A stretch of 7,129 nt of DNA, taken from Symbiobacteriaceae bacterium. Lineage in GTDB: Bacteria; Bacillota_E; Symbiobacteriia; Symbiobacteriales; Symbiobacteriaceae. The first letter of the stretch is position 1. Each line of letters begins with the position of its first letter. This document shows, in pieces, positions 5,295 to 7,129 of this stretch. The stretch lies in the NCBI GenBank assembly GCA_027356675.1, contig DAHVXO010000118.1, positions 1-7,129 of the forward strand, given 5' to 3'. A program made the translations under genes and the position numbers. The notes beneath the pieces are model-generated. The model was not told where the DNA came from, did not search any database, and worked only from the letters and a program-made list of their open reading frames with translations.

Positions 5295-6971
5295 ATGAAG
5301 AGATCGTTAGCTAGATTCCTTGGGGCTCTTTTGATCGGACTGTTGATCACCCCGGTGGCCGCGCAGGGCGCCGGCAAGCCCGCGCCCGACACGAGCGGGC
5401 TTCCGACCATCGCTGACACGAACGGCAACAAACTCTTCGACACCCTGGAGGAGCAGCTCAAAGTCGCCGGCGCAAACGACACATTTGACGTCATCGTCCA
5501 GTTCACAGGACCTGCGGATGCCAACGCATACGCCTCCGTGGAGCGCTCCGCAGGCCCCCTGGTCTACAAGGCGCAGTGGAACCTGGCGCTACAGGGTTTC
5601 TCCGCCACGATGACCAAGGCCAAGATCGAGGCCCTGGTCCGCATCCCGCTGGTCAAGTCCATTGAGGCTGAGATGGAGGTCCATGCCTTCCTGAATACCG
5701 CCACGAGCTGGACCGGCGTCAACCAGGCCCGGACAGATTTCGGGGTGGACGGTGACCGCGACGGCAATCCGGCCTCGTACTCGACGACCGACGTGGTGGT
5801 TGCCATCATCGACACCGGCATCGACGCCGCCCATGTGGACCTGGACGGCGGCAAGGTAGTCGGTTGGCGGGACGAGGTGAACGGCAAGACCGCTCCGTAT
5901 GATGATCATGGCCATGGCACCCATGTCTCGTCGATCAGCGCGGGCACCGGCGAGGGCAACGCAGCCTATAAGGGCGTGGCGCCGGGAGCCGCTCTGGTCG
6001 GCATCAAGGTCCTGAACTCCCAGGGCAGCGGCACGACCACCCAGATCATCAACGGCATCAACTGGATGATCGCCAACAAGGCGACTTACAACATCCGGGC
6101 GGCCAATATGTCCCTGGGCGCCAGCGGCTGCGCCGATGGCACAGATTCCATCTCCACCGCCGTCAACAACGCGGTGAGCAACGGGATCATCATGCTGGTC
6201 GCGGCCGGCAATGATGGCCCGAAGGGCTGCACCATCGGCACTCCGGCTGCGGCGGCCCAGGCCATTACAGTCAGCGCCCTCTATGACCCGGGCGAGAAGG
6301 GCTGGGTCCTCGCGGAGTTCTCCAGCCGGGGTCCGACGGCCGACGGTCGCATCAAGCCGGATATCGCAACCCCGGGTCGTTACATCACCGCGGCCCAGGC
6401 GAACAGCGGCAACGCCTATATCACGTATAGCGGCACGTCGATGGCCACACCGTTCATGACCGGCGTAGTCGCCCTGATGCTGGATGCCGACAACGCCCTG
6501 ACCGACGCCGGCGTGAAGAACATTCTCTACAACTCTGCCAATGTCAAGGACTTTGGCCCCGCCGGCACGGACGTGGACTACGGGTACGGCATCAACCTGT
6601 CGTACGACGTGGTCAAGGCCGCCGGCGGCTTCACCGGCAGCTTCAGCGACGGGCTCAGCCACACCTACGTGGCGGACAGCCTGGGGGCCGCCGGCCAGCA
6701 GGACCTCTGGACCATCACGGTGACAGATGCCACCAGGCCCATCGGCCTTACGATGATCATGCCGAACTGGCGGCTTCTGAACCCGGTCAAGACCGACCCG
6801 GACTTTGACCTGTACCTTCTCGATCCCAGCGGGACACAGGTGGCATCCTCCCTGGGGACCAAGCGGCAGGAGCAGATCTTGTTCCAGCCCACCGTCACTG
6901 GTACATACACCATCAAGGTGTACGCGTACAGCGGCACCGGTAACTACTTCTTCGACGCCAGTTTCCGGTAG
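5295..6971 (+). CDS. Secreted subtilisin-like serine protease (S8) with PPC-like C-terminal domain
   Basis: 558 residues from ATG 5295, chosen because it begins a clear Sec signal peptide (MKR, hydrophobic core 8-22, cleavage likely after VAA or AQGA). An EF-hand-like loop at 41-52 (Asp41, Asn43, Asn45, Asp49, Glu52) precedes an I9-inhibitor-like propeptide (about 64-130) that should fold the enzyme and be cut off. The catalytic domain (about 135-445) has Asp173 in IIDTGID, His207 in HGHGTHV, the oxyanion Asn306 in AAGNDGP, and Ser382 in SGTSMATP, so all active-site residues are intact. DGDRDGN (152-158) looks like a second calcium-binding loop. Cys279 and Cys312 could form a disulfide. The last 110 residues resemble a PPC domain (DFDLYLLDPSG, 503-513; ending in a Tyr/Phe-rich strand). 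It should act outside the cell on proteins or peptides. Domain order is typical of bacterial and archaeal extracellular subtilases. The substrate is unknown. Confidence 0.95.
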   Translation: MKRSLARFLGALLIGLLITPVAAQGAGKPAPDTSGLPTIADTNGNKLFDTLEEQLKVAGANDTFDVIVQFTGPADANAYASVERSAGPLVYKAQWNLALQGFSATMTKAKIEALVRIPLVKSIEAEMEVHAFLNTATSWTGVNQARTDFGVDGDRDGNPASYSTTDVVVAIIDTGIDAAHVDLDGGKVVGWRDEVNGKTAPYDDHGHGTHVSSISAGTGEGNAAYKGVAPGAALVGIKVLNSQGSGTTTQIINGINWMIANKATYNIRAANMSLGASGCADGTDSISTAVNNAVSNGIIMLVAAGNDGPKGCTIGTPAAAAQAITVSALYDPGEKGWVLAEFSSRGPTADGRIKPDIATPGRYITAAQANSGNAYITYSGTSMATPFMTGVVALMLDADNALTDAGVKNILYNSANVKDFGPAGTDVDYGYGINLSYDVVKAAGGFTGSFSDGLSHTYVADSLGAAGQQDLWTITVTDATRPIGLTMIMPNWRLLNPVKTDPDFDLYLLDPSGTQVASSLGTKRQEQILFQPTVTGTYTIKVYAYSGTGNYFFDASFR

Positions 6972-6977
6972 GCAGGT

Positions 6978-7008
6978 GAGGGGGTCGGCTCCGCAGCCAC
7001 ACCCCCTC
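6978..7008 (+). other. GC-rich hairpin after the protease gene
   Basis: GAGGGGGT (6978-6985) pairs perfectly with ACCCCCTC (7001-7008), and inside it GGCT (6987-6990) pairs with AGCC (6995-6998) around a CCGC tetraloop. It begins six bases after the protease stop. There is no U-run after it, so it is not a standard intrinsic terminator. It may stabilise the upstream mRNA or partly reduce read-through into the gene at 7038. Confidence 0.6.
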
Positions 7009-7037
7009 CACCCACAATCGAGAGGAGCGGATCAGCT

Positions 7038-7129
7038 ATGCGCAAACCAGCGCGTGCCAGTCTGGCATTGGCCCTGACCCTGTTGGTTGCCGGCTTCTCC
7101 TTCCCCGCCGGCGCCCAGGGACCTGCCCT
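7038..7129 (+). CDS. Start of a second exported protein, cut by window edge
   Basis: ATG 7038 is preceded by GAGAGGAG with a 10-base gap. The 30 visible codons encode a Sec signal peptide: basic MRKPAR, a hydrophobic stretch at about residues 8-23, and a probable cleavage site at AGA before QGPA. The mature protein is outside the window, so its function is unknown. It starts 66 bp after the protease stop on the same strand and its cleavage region (AGAQGPA) resembles that of the protease (VAAQGAG). It may be a paralogous protease or a partner of it, but this is only inferred. Confidence 0.8.
   Translation, partial: MRKPARASLALALTLLVAGFSFPAGAQGPA

Noticed and set aside
5589..6662. 357-codon minus-strand open frame
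   Set aside because: Antisense to the subtilase catalytic domain; Val/Asp/Gly-rich composition mirrors codon bias of the real gene.

Overview
The window (7,129 bp, GC-rich) looks like chromosomal DNA from a high-GC member of the Bacillota, of the Symbiobacterium, Limnochorda or Thermaerobacter type. This is an inference. It rests on the adjacent, overlapping trmK and nif3 genes, where Nif3 has the same long form as Bacillus YqfO; on strong GGGAGG-type ribosome binding sites; on GTG starts; and on sigma-A-like promoters. No rRNA, tRNA, CRISPR array, transposase or phage gene was seen.

Minus strand, right to left: trmK (tRNA A22 methyltransferase; GTG start at 4756) overlaps nif3 (dinuclear-metal protein; GTG start at 4080). 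Next, on the same strand, come a solitary Opp/Dpp-type ABC ATPase (GTG start at 2858) and a small [2Fe-2S] ferredoxin (start at 1895, or CTG at 1910). These four genes could form one transcription unit. A near-consensus sigma-A promoter at 1543-1572 then starts a second minus-strand unit. It holds a radical SAM/SPASM-like protein that has lost its cluster cysteines (1508 to 711) and a GNAT acetyltransferase that runs off the left edge (662 to 1).

The gap 4757-5294 is divergent and non-coding. It has a -10 element for trmK, an 11-bp-spaced direct repeat, a plausible plus-strand promoter, two consecutive stem-loops (5061-5137), and a 13-bp duplication that carries two Shine-Dalgarno copies just before the next gene.

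Plus strand: a secreted subtilisin-like protease (S8) with signal peptide, I9-like propeptide, complete catalytic residues and a PPC-like C-terminal domain (5295-6971) is followed by a GC-rich hairpin. The first 30 codons of another exported protein then reach the right edge (from 7038). The two are likely expressed together.

The most unusual items are the cysteine-depleted radical SAM/SPASM homologue paired with a GNAT enzyme, the ABC ATPase whose H-loop histidine is replaced by glutamine, and the structured leader of the protease gene. I do not see a complete, clearly new system. The radical SAM-like/GNAT pair is the best candidate for something undescribed.
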